DNA of 64,000 nt from Chenopodium formosanum (Eukaryota > Streptophyta > Magnoliopsida > Caryophyllales > Amaranthaceae). The stretch is taken from NCBI GenBank assembly GCA_024500155.1, contig CM044868.1:31531165-31595164 (forward strand), read 5' to 3'. Shown here in pieces: positions 10,801 through 19,657 of this stretch (positions are counted from its first letter, which is position 1; every line of letters starts with the position of its first letter). A program made the position numbers and the translations under genes. The notes under the pieces were generated by a model, which was given only the letters and a program-made list of their open reading frames with translations, did no database searches and was not told the DNA's origin.

Positions 10801-13737
10801 TTTTCAATGCATTTGAGGATTTATTGCCTTTATTTTTAATTTTAATCTATAAACTCTAGGGCTATCATGACATTTTTTAAGCTTTAGGGAAAATGGAAGC
10901 TAAGTCAGATTCAATGGATGAGTGGTGCCGTGAAATATGTAGAGAGCATACCTTCATAAATTTCTCTTTAGAAATTGGATACTCTTGAGAATAACATAAA
11001 AATCTTGGTCTCCTGTTGTAATTAGTTGGTTACGATTAGAGCTGCATCCAGCATACTCTATCAAGTAGCCTACTATGTTAAGCATAATAAGCAATTGCTA
11101 ACTATATTATAATATAAAGCTTCATATATGAAATCAACAGTGTAATTACTTTATATAATTATATAAACAAAAATAAAGGCATTATATGCTATCTTAATTC
11201 TTATTATGGTCATTGTCCATGCGTCTTTGATAATTTATTAGTAAAACGTGATGTTGTGCACCTTGCATCATATTTGCTATTGGAATTTTGATTTAGATAT
11301 GGAAGTACCTTATTCAATATTTCAAGCCTTTCTTCTGCTACCTCAAACTTGATACTTTGCTTCTCACTACTAAAGTCATTCATTGCTACAGGTCTTCAAA
11401 GAATGCCATATGACAGATGAATCTGGGAACTCCTACGAGCTCACCCTTATTGGATGCAAATGTATTGGAGCTTATGTCAGAAGCAAGAAGAATCAAAACC
11501 AGGTCATGGATGTTTCTTTCTGTGCCATAATTCTATTATTTACTGTGGATCACAACTAGTGAGCAACATGAACTGAAAAGTGACTTCTGGTTGCAGATTA
11601 GTTGGTTATGGCAGAAAGTTGATTCAGAGGATGATAAAGGGTTCCAGAAGTTTCTGGATACGAGTCAGTACAAATTTAACAGCATCCTGCGGTATGAAAG
11701 GGTATTTGGTCCAGGCTATGTTAGCACTGGAGGAATCGGTAAGTTTGGAGTTCTTACCCTATTTATAATGTTCTGTCGTCAGTGTGCAGCTTTTTAGAAG
11801 TTGGTAAATTGATACTCCGAATAGTTATACTTGATAAATTCGTTAATTAGTTCATAAAACCTGACATGAGGATCATCTATCACAAAATATCTGCCTTGAT
11901 TCCTAGCAGTTTTCATAACAATTATAAGCAAAGACTAATTGTTTCTCATCTTAAAATCTAAAAACGAAAGACTACACAGAAATGAGGATCATTTTCTTTC
12001 AATAACTGTTCTTCGGGGAAGTGGGGGCTTCTCAGAACTATACTTCTTGTTTTGGGTTTGGTCTAATCAAAAGAAGAGAAAACATATTATATGATTGTGT
12101 TCCATAGGAGACTCCCTTCATTGTCATGACGTGTCATTGTTGATTACCATATTTTGTGCTTCATCATCAAACATATTTATGAAACTGCTCAAATTTGGTA
12201 TTGAAAAGAAAGCATATGTTGTTCATTTCAAACAAACGCTTTTGAATTTGTTTGGGGTTTTTCTTTTAAAATACATCATGCATGTCGATCTTAGTTAAGA
12301 TCAAATATGACCACCCCTTTACGGGTGGTATGGGTGAGTTTGAGAACTAACATCTTCTGGAATATTTTTACATGCTTTATGAAATCACTCTTGGTTTGAT
12401 GTTAGCGTATTTGGTTCTGAGCAGAAACAACCAAAGAGTTCGTCTCGAAGCTTGATTTGAAGCCTGGCCAGAAGGTCCTAGATGTGGGTTGTGGCATAGG
12501 TGGAGGTGATTTTTACATGGCAGAGAACTATGATGTGGAGGTTGTCGGAATTGATCTCTCTATTAATATGATCTCTTTTGCCCTTGAGCGTTCAATTGGT
12601 CTCAAATGTGCTGTTGAGTTTGAGGTGGCAGATTGTACCAAGAAAGATTACCCTGAGAACTCTTTCGATGTCATCTACAGTCGTGATACCATTTTGCATA
12701 TTCAGGTAATATGCTTTCTTTGATATTTAGGATTCAAATATTTAAGTATGTGTGAACATTTTAAATCATACTTTTTCAATTATGATTCTAAGTAGTTACT
12801 CAATTTAATGTCCAAATACTATTGTTGAAGATTTAAATTTAAATGCCAAATATCTTAGGAAAAAAAAAAAAATCAATTAATAAATTGCTAGCTGTCCATG
12901 TTGAATTGTACTGACTTCAGAATCCACTAACTGCAGTAATCTGCATCACAACTTATGAGATAGACTTAAAGGAAAGTTCTTTTAAATGGAAAAACTAACT
13001 CCTGAACTTATTTATCATATTCAGGATAAACCTGCATTATTTAGATCCTTCCTCAAATGGCTGAAGCCTGGAGGCAAAGTTCTAATCAGTGACTACTGCA
13101 AGAGTGCTGGTCCACCTTCACCTGAATTTGCATCTTACATCAAGCAGAGGGGATATGATCTCCACGATGTGAAGGCATATGGGCAGGCAAGCTTATTGAA
13201 TTTATGCTTTGTGTTTAAATTTGGAACTTCTTGATATTAACAAATTATGATCATGAGACTTTTGATTCTATTAGATGCTTAAAGATGCTGGATTTGTTGA
13301 GGTTATTGCCGAGGATAGGACTGACCAGGTCTTGCATTTAACTCGTTATTAATTTGTATTTTTATAATTTCTGACTGGGGAAATTGAAACTGAACCTTTA
13401 TTTCCCTGATTTGCTGTTTGCTTTCAGTTCATTCAAGTTCTGCAGAGGGAACTAGATGCTCTTGAGAAGGAGAAGGATGAATTCATTGCTGATTTCTCTG
13501 AGGTTTGTACCATTATGCACTTTCTACTGCTTATATCTTCTATTTCTCATTGATCTTGCAAATTAAATTAAGGATCGAAATTGGTTTTGTGATAGTTTAT
13601 GAAAATGATTTACATTTTATTGATGCAACGATTTTCAGCAAGATTACAATGATATAGTTGATGGGTGGAAGGCCAAGTTAGTGCGGACTAAAGGAGGTGA
13701 GCAGCGATGGGGTTTGTTCATTGCCAAGAAAAAATGA
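4833..13737 (+). CDS. PEAMT: Phosphoethanolamine N-methyltransferase, 12 exons
   Basis: Cytosolic enzyme that methylates phosphoethanolamine three times with S-adenosylmethionine to make phosphocholine, feeding phosphatidylcholine synthesis and, in betaine-accumulating plants, glycine betaine. Coding exons: 4833-4845, 4955-5082, 7652-7789, 7948-8085, 9920-10063, 11392-11502, 11597-11738, 12425-12705, 13025-13186, 13275-13328, 13428-13502, 13639-13737. All join in frame to 494 residues, the length I recall for spinach PEAMT. Two tandem methyltransferase domains are visible. The first has the SAM motif [12 protein letters not shown] (residues about 62-73), then VIALDF and [13 protein letters not shown]. 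The second has [16 protein letters not shown] (about 290), then VVGIDLS and [15 protein letters not shown]. In the family the N-terminal domain does the first methylation and the C-terminal domain the later ones. All introns are GT-AG except intron 9, which is GC-AG. The start follows the uORF, and no other AUG intervenes. There are no frameshifts or stops, so it appears functional. Confidence 0.95.
5900..6051. mobile_element. MITE-like element with 11-bp inverted ends
   Basis: GCTAACAAACG at 5900-5910 is repeated inverted as CGTTTGTTAGC at 6041-6051, around about 130 bp of AT-rich DNA inside PEAMT intron 2. No convincing target duplication was found, so superfamily and exact ends are open. 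Confidence 0.45.
6286..6442. mobile_element. MITE-like element with perfect 14-bp inverted ends
   Basis: TATATGCAGCCCTA at 6286-6299 is repeated inverted exactly at 6429-6442, enclosing AT-rich DNA in PEAMT intron 2. A further 'tatatgcagcc' at 6416-6426 makes the right end a small palindrome. Ends flanked by TA would fit a TA-target element, but this is not certain. Confidence 0.5.
6825..6953. mobile_element. MITE-like 'cagttcaattc' element, copy in PEAMT intron 2
   Basis: It begins TAGGGCTTGTTCTC and ends in a weak inverted match, with an interior of degenerate 'ttcagttcaattcaatt' and 'cagttgagcttagcttag' units. The same kind of element, with AGGGxCTGTTCTCAT ends and 'ctgaacttattagag' units, occurs at 18063, 22634 and 24974. 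The termini are imperfect, so this is a diverged copy. Confidence 0.45.
8277..9706. mobile_element. hAT-like MITE made of degenerate GGGTC units
   Basis: This 1430-bp element lies in PEAMT intron 4. Its ends are perfect 12-bp inverted repeats: TAGAGCTGTCAA at 8277-8288, repeated inverted at 9695-9706. It is flanked on both sides by the same 8 bp, GTCATTAT (8269-8276 and 9707-9714). An 8-bp target duplication and a TAGAG-type terminus fit the hAT superfamily. Nearly all the interior is degenerate GGGTC, GGGTT and GGGTCA units on the sense strand, apart from an AT-rich island at about 8930-9250. There is no transposase, so it is non-autonomous. A sister element lies at 16613-17293. Confidence 0.85.
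10064..11391 (+). other. PEAMT intron 5 (1.33 kb), nothing further recognised
   Basis: Bounded by ACCAAG|GTTGTG and GCTACAG|GTC. It is AT-rich, with no repeat structure or coding signal that I could recognise. Confidence 0.75.
13187..13274 (+). other. PEAMT intron 9, non-canonical GC-AG
   Basis: The exon ends at TATGGGCAG and the intron opens GCAAGC, with no GT usable in frame nearby. The acceptor is 'ctattag' before ATGCTTAAAG. Using GC-AG keeps the frame and gives AYGQ followed by MLKDAG, matching the family. The donor context AG|GCAAG is the strong consensus known for plant GC-AG introns. Confidence 0.9.
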
Positions 13738-14829
13738 AGAATCAGCTAGTTGGTGAACTCTTCACGGGACCTTCTACTCGTATTAGTTTATCTATGTATT
13801 TTCAATCCTGAATTGTATTTGGGAGATATGCCAATAAGTAACGTGTTGCAGACTAAAAGATGATTTCTCATAATTACCTTATATATTATGGATTTACAAC
13901 ATTTGAGTTAAATTAGTAAATTTCTCATTCGAATCATTCTCATAAGATATAGTCAATCCACATGAGAGATCCAGTGGTTAAATTATGTGTCGTGTTTTCT
14001 GTACATTTACTAACCTCAAGAGAGTCTCGATTTTACCATAGCAATAGCATCTTTTAACTTGCTAATTAGCGTGTGATCCCGGGCTTTGCCCCGTGTAACA
14101 CTTCGAATAATTTCATTTTTATTTTAGACACTTTAAAAGACTAGTCGTTGGAGCACGCGGCAAGATAAGTAACATTCGTAGTTTTGTTCGGTTTTTGTGA
14201 TATTCGTGGTTTTGTTCGGGTTTCGCAGTAGCAATGATACATGAATTTACATGTAGTAAGTTTCTACGAGGAAATATTTATAGAACGACAATTTTAAAAG
14301 TAAAAAAGTTATCTAAAATTTGTTAGAATATAAAGATTTTTAAAAAATATATACTACTATTATAGAATGCAATATGGTTTTTTTTTTTTTATTAATTTTT
14401 TTTATTGAGTAGCTGAATCATTTTCAAATATCTCCGTCTTAAAATGATTGTGATAATAAGGAGCAGTAATAAAGAAATGCAATTTTAAAGGATAAAGTTA
14501 TGTAAAATGGATTAAATGCAAAACATATGAAAAAATTGTATATTTCTTTGTTATCGGTCTACATAATTGGTGTGATTTAAACTTATTCAAAGCTTGTTTT
14601 TGTATTTATATATTTTTTCTTTGTGTTAAATATTGAATTTTAATGCTATTTTTATCCTCGAAATTTGTATTTCCTGAGTGAATATACGATCTAATTTAGG
14701 CAAATTTAATTGTCTTGGCCAAAAAAAATACCGTTTCTCAATAATGAGCTGTAAAAAGAATTTTCTTTCGCTTTCTCCCGGACCTCTTCTGTATCTCTCT
14801 CCTCCCTTTTGATCTCTTTTTGACCCGCC

Positions 14830-14832
<3 letters not shown>
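13738..14832 (+). other. PEAMT 3' UTR and downstream gene-free DNA
   Basis: The 3' UTR runs from the TGA at 13737. An AATAAG at about 13831 is a possible weak poly(A) upstream element. Beyond about 13950 the DNA is AT-rich and non-coding. A phrase 'cccgggctttgccccgtg' at about 14078 resembles ends of common plant repeats, but no element could be bounded. Confidence 0.4.
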
Positions 14833-14892
<60 letters not shown>

Positions 14893-15715
14893 CTTGGTCT
14901 TCTCTCCTTGTTTTTATAAGAAAAAATGTTTTACTTTGTTAATGGCTTAGAAAATTATTGGCCGCAGTTGCTCGTCTCTTAATCAATCCTTCTTTTTTAT
15001 TGGGAAAAACTCTTTCTCTCTCTCCTTTTTTTTTTTTTTTTTAAATTATAAGCTGTACTTGTCATCCCAATCCATATCTCCCCGCTTCTTTATCTTTCCC
15101 GGCTTTTCTCTATATTTCTCTCTTTATTCCGGCCTCCTTATCTCCTTTCTTTCCCAGCCCCTCTCTGTGTCTCTAGGCCCCTTTATCTTTTATCACTCTA
15201 TCACTTCTTCTTTTAACCCTTCTCACCCTCTTCTGGTCCTCTTTCTCTTTCTTTCTTCCCCTTAGACCCTCTTTCTTTCTCATTCTCTTTTCTCTTAACT
15301 CCTCTCTCATGTCCTTTGTTTCTTTCACTCTTTCCTAGACATCTTCTCCCTCGTCCTCCCTTTCTTTCTCTCTCTTACAGCCCTCTTTGATTTTCAGCCC
15401 GCGTTCTCTAGCGACCTTTCTATTTCCCAACTCCTTCCCCTTCTCTCTCCCTTTTCTCCCTCCTGCCCTATCTCATCCTCTCCCTTATCTCATCCTCTCC
15501 CTCTCCCCCTCCCCCTGCCCATTTCTCTTCCCCTCACTCTCTCTTCCCTTATCCTCTCTTCACATGTCCTTTCCTCTCTTAACCTGCTCTCTCTCTTTTC
15601 CAGCCCTCTCTTTCTCTCTCTCTCTCTCTCTCTCACGGCCCCATTCTTTCTCCTTGCCCTTCTCTTTGCCAACTCCTTCCACTCTTTCTCTCTCTCTCTC
15701 TCTCCCTCTCTCATA
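14833..15715 (+). repeat. Polypyrimidine tract with (CT)n microsatellites
   Basis: Almost 900 bp of the plus strand is C and T, including an uninterrupted (CT)n run of over 50 bp at about 14837-14889 and further CT runs near 15615 and 15685. An A/G-containing break sits at about 14910-14990. The ORFs here (Leu/Ser/Pro-rich on one strand, Arg/Glu-rich on the other) are products of base composition, not genes. Confidence 0.9.
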
Positions 15716-16612
15716 TGTGATGAGTGTCATTTTGTCATTTATTTTCTAGTCATGTTCCCAGATTTTAGGTTAACTGCTTTTAAATTTAATGTCTTTATTT
15801 ATGTATTTTTTTTTTATTTTGTGGCTTATTTCTCCTTTGTGTGTTTTTATACACTATTAAGGTCATTTTGAAAGATATAAAGATGAACAAAATAAAGTGT
15901 TTCAATGTCTACGGAAAGAAACATGGTATATGCAAACTGAAGGAAATATTACATGGTAGAATGTGTTGGATTCTTGTGTTTCAACGTCTATGGGAAGGAA
16001 AGAATCCCCCTTCCTATCTTCTGATTTTCAAAATTTAGAATGTTAATTTTTATTTGCATTCCTGCTGGTCTCAATCATTCTCCTATCTCTTTCCATGTTT
16101 TGTTACACTGTACCACTTAGATTTTCCCAACTATAAAGTCTTTTTGAAAAATATTGTTTTTCTTTTCAAATTCTAAATTCTTTTCAAAAAGCGTTGTATA
16201 TCTTTGACTTATTCGGTTAAATAGAATATTGTGTTTGCACATAACATTTTTAAAAGTGTATACATAACTTGATACGTAAGTATGTAACGTTCATGCAAAT
16301 GAAGGAGCATAGGAAAAAAACATGAGCTAGTAATCTAAAGTTCTTATATACATTAGAGCCATTACCGTCACGCTATCTCAACACGTGGTTGCAGTTTACG
16401 TGGTGTGTCATAACCATTAGAATCAACGATCACGTGCGGCCCCTTAAATTATCAAAAAGCTTTTAAGATACACTTGATATTTCTTAAGAACTAATAAAAA
16501 AAAAAAAAAATTCATTCTAAATATTTTACATCCTAGATTTTACTTTAGACAAGACCTCTTAATTGTGTTCTTTCACTAAGAGTGTTAAGAGACCATACTG
16601 CACTATTCCAAG
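15716..16612. other. Gene-free AT-rich DNA
   Basis: No gene or bounded element was recognised. 'tcaatgtctacggaaaga' (about 15903) and 'tcaacgtctatgggaagg' (about 15981) form a diverged short direct repeat about 80 bp apart. Confidence 0.4.
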
Positions 16613-17293
16613 TAGACCTGGCAAATGGGTCATTCGGGTCGAGTCATTTTGGATCGGGTCCAGTTCGGGTCAAAAGGTTATCGGGTCAAGGTCGGGTCGG
16701 GTCGGGTCATTTCGGGTCTCGGGTTGATTTCGGGTAGACTGATAATCGGGTCTGGTATCGGGTCAACAATTCGGGTCGAGTTTGGGTCGGATCAAGTTTG
16801 GGTCGGGTCAGTTCGGGTTGGGTCAATTTTTGGGTCGGGTCGATTTTCGGGTCAAATTCGAGTGATGCATTGGGTTACACATCACAGATTAATAAAAAAA
16901 AAATTAAGTCAATTTGATTACGGTTTTTTTCTATTTCGGTTTACTAAGGTCAAGTCTTTAGCTTAAATGAATTATGGTCATTTCAGATATAAGATAATTT
17001 TGGTTTGGGTCACTTGGGTTTCGAGGCTATTCGGGTCAATTTATTCAATTTAAAGGTCGAGTCAACTTCAAGTCTCGGGTCAACTTCGGGTCGAGTCATT
17101 TCGGGTCTCGGGTCAACTTCGAGTCGGGTCATTTTGGGTTTTGGGTCAAGGTCGGGTCAGTTCCACTTCGGGTCGGGTATGGGTCGGGTCGGGTTGATTC
17201 GGGTTTTGGGTCAATTTCGGGTCACTGGTTTTGGGTCATGGGTCGGGTCATTCGGGTCGGGTCATCGGGTCTGGGTCAGGATTGCCAGCTCTA
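16613..17293. mobile_element. Second GGGTC-type hAT-like MITE
   Basis: This 681-bp element has termini TAGACCTGGCAA (16613-16624) and, inverted, TAGAGCTGGCAA (17282-17293), matching the intron 4 element with one or two changes. The flanks ATTCCAAG (left) and ATTCCAAA (right) match at 7 of 8 bases, again an 8-bp target duplication. The interior is degenerate GGGTC/GGGTT with an AT-rich break near 16890-16990. No coding capacity; the long ORFs through it are composition artefacts. Confidence 0.8.
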
Positions 17294-17491
17294 ATTCCAA
17301 ATAAGCACATCTTCTTCAAAAAGAAAGAAAAAAAAAAAGGTATGGACGCTTATAAAGAATCCATGTTGACCTAAATAAGTGTTTTGGGCTGATTTCAAGC
17401 CAAAAAAAATATCAGCTAAAGTAGAAGTTAGATAAATTCTACCAAAGCACAATCATGGTTAATAATTTAACAAAAAAAAAAAAAAAAAAAA
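17294..17491. other. Gene-free DNA with a poly(A) run
   Basis: Short AT-rich spacer that includes an A20 run at 17472-17491, directly before the triplicated block. Confidence 0.5.
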
Positions 17492-17831
17492 GAGCTTGGT
17501 AAGTACCCAGAATCTACACTTTTCTTGTTTTTTTGTAATTAGAAAATATATTAAGAAGTTGAGAACATGTGGCCGAGAACAAGATTTAGCACATTAAGGT
17601 ATAATAAGGTTTAGTCCATCTTCTACTACACTTAGTTTCACTCTATCTCTAGTCTCCACCATTCTCTTCTCTGTTAGAGTCCAGCATTGTTGAATATTGA
17701 CTCATTTTTTTATCATTAAATATAAATGAAGAGTACATGCTAGTTATTATTCCTCCAGAAATTGTATGTGATATATATTAAACAAACATTAAATTAATAA
17801 ACAAATCAAGGAAAAAACTGACAACAAGAAA

Positions 17832-17847
17832 GATAATAATAATAATA

Positions 17848-17881
<34 letters not shown>
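17832..17881 (+). repeat. (TAA)n microsatellite, copy 1
   Basis: About 16 TAA units with one interruption (TAG). The same locus recurs in units 2 (22391-22450) and 3 (24740-24790) with different lengths. The Tyr-rich ORF across copy 2 is only this repeat translated. Confidence 0.85.
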
Positions 17882-17883
<2 letters not shown>

Positions 17884-18062
17884 GGTTTTATAATGTAAAT
17901 TATCACTCTTATACATCAATAAGCAGAGAGTAGTACAATGACCTTAGATTATCTTACTCTTCTACATAATGTTCTCCAATTACACACGTTGAGATGCATC
18001 CGACAATCCAACGAACAAATAAGGAAATTGAAGCTACATGGTTTGTATACATATACTGTATA

Positions 18063-18271
18063 AGGGTCTGTTCTCATTGACTGAAATAAGTTGGGCTGAG
18101 CTGAACTTATTAGAGCTGAGGTAAGTTAAACTGAAATGAATATTTTATAAGAGAAGGAATTTAGAAGATGAGCTCAATTGAACTGAACTTAACTGATTAG
18201 AGCTAAACTAAACTGAACTTAACTTATTAGAGCTGAACTGAACTGAAAATAATCGTATGAGAACATGCTCC
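18063..18271. mobile_element. MITE-like 'ctgaactta' element in unit 1
   Basis: Left end AGGGTCTGTTCTCAT and right end ATGAGAACATGCTCC are imperfect inverted repeats. The interior is built from degenerate 'gagctgaacttattagagc' units. Copies are duplicated with the unit at 22634-22846 and 24974-25180, and a diverged one lies at 6825. Target duplication not clear. Confidence 0.55.
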
Positions 18272-18546
18272 AAGTGTACATGATTTTTACGTAATACTAT
18301 AAATGCATCTAATAATTAAACTACTGTCTCACTTAAGTTAAACACCCTCTTGTCCGTAATATATGTTTAACATCACCTTTTGTCTGCTTTCAAAACCTAA
18401 AGGCTTCAAAGTCGGGTGTTCGGATTTCTTCTATTGATGTAATACTTGGTAGGTTGATTGATTTCTTCCTTCGTGTTGAGCAAGTTGGCTCATCCACCTG
18501 CTCAAGCAAGAAGAATTAAGGATAGGCTATAGATTTATAGGTAAAA

Positions 18547-18714
18547 TCATGGTATAAAAATGCGGCCGGTACATCACGATTCGGCTGGTTTGTAACGGAA
18601 TTCAAAGCTACCGATCCGAGTTTTGCCGATTTGATACGGTGTTTTATAAAACGCCGCGATTTCAGCCGATTCAACCGATATGAACTAAAATTCGCCCGCA
18701 TTGACCGATATCAT
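18547..18714. mobile_element. MITE-like element with CGG-rich degenerate interior
   Basis: The ends 'atggtataaaaatgcgg' and, inverted, 'gatatcggtcaatgcgggc' are similar. The interior repeats motifs such as CCGAT, CGATACGG and CCGCG. The same family appears at 36249-36354 in the opposite orientation. A 61-codon minus-strand ORF is open in all three duplicated copies (18516-18701, 23091-23276, 25425-25610), but this is explained by recent duplication. Confidence 0.4.
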
Positions 18715-18953
18715 CTCATATCCAGTTAATTTCCTATGAAGCACTTCCTTTTTAAAGGAATGAAATGAAAAAAAATTAAAATGGAGAAATCTCCATTGAA
18801 TTCAAGAGAGTTCTTTTGCTGAACTCAAAGAGGGGAAAGAAAGTATAGAAGGTGAGAGAGTGAGCTGGCAGGGATTTTTATTTAAATAAACTCCCTGAAG
18901 TGGGTGGGTGGGGTCCATGGGGATAGTGGGGTAGGTTTTTTCTATGAATAATT

Positions 18954-19657
18954 TAAAGTAGTTATGTCTTCGTCGTGTGCAATTACTAGATATATAATTG
19001 GATCAAATTATGGAGATAATTAAGTTCGTACATTTGGGTCGTCGTTTTGCCAGAGCTAGAGGTACTAACGATCTTTGGACTAGTAAAATAGCTCAAAGCC
19101 CAACTGGACGGATTTTATAAGGTCACACAAAGGGGCTAGATCGAGCATTAGAGGACGAGGCCCATCATGGGCCTCATCACTCTAGGTGGCCGGCCATATG
19201 GAGTGGATAAGGTAGTTTTGGGCTTCGTGCCCTAGTCTAATTATAATGAGATTATAAATAGACTAGTTGCCTAGGTTTGCAAGTACACGAAACCCAACCC
19301 TCTTATAGTCCTCTCTCTCACACGGCTCTCTCCTCCTCCTCGGCGCACGGTTGTGTCTCGTGGTGGTGGTGGTTCGTGCGGTGGTCGGTTGTCCATAAAG
19401 GTGGTGATTTAGGTTTTCCTCAATCACTCGACCAATCTAGTATTGGTGGACTACCGTTTGAATCTCATGGACTGAGTAGAGGAGCAACGCTTGGGGCTTT
19501 ATTCTCTCCCTGATTTGCCTGTCGAATAGCTTCGTGGAATTCATGCGTCAAAGGTATGATTATGTGTCTTGTGAGTTATGCATGTGATCTTGGGATTGGT
19601 ACTTGATTGAATATGATTCATATTATTTCCGTTGCGTAGTACCTATAAACTCCTACA
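18954..19657 (+). repeat. Copia 5' LTR copy in unit 1 (704 bp)
   Basis: Homologous throughout to the LTR at 27775-28524. The terminus has changed from TG to TA, and about 46 bp near 19288 are missing. It ends 'actcctaca' and is followed by the primer-binding site 'tggtatcag' (19659). It includes 'attataaatagac' as a probable promoter (about 19250). The Ser/His-rich ORF here is not coding. Confidence 0.85.

Noticed and set aside
15387..15749. Leu/Ser/Pro-rich ORF and its Arg/Glu-rich antisense partner
   Set aside because: Translation of the polypyrimidine tract.
18516..18701. 61-codon minus-strand ORF conserved in three copies (also 23091-23276, 25425-25610) as a small gene
   Set aside because: Conservation is explained by recent duplication of the whole flank; changes include non-synonymous ones and no promoter or family match is seen.
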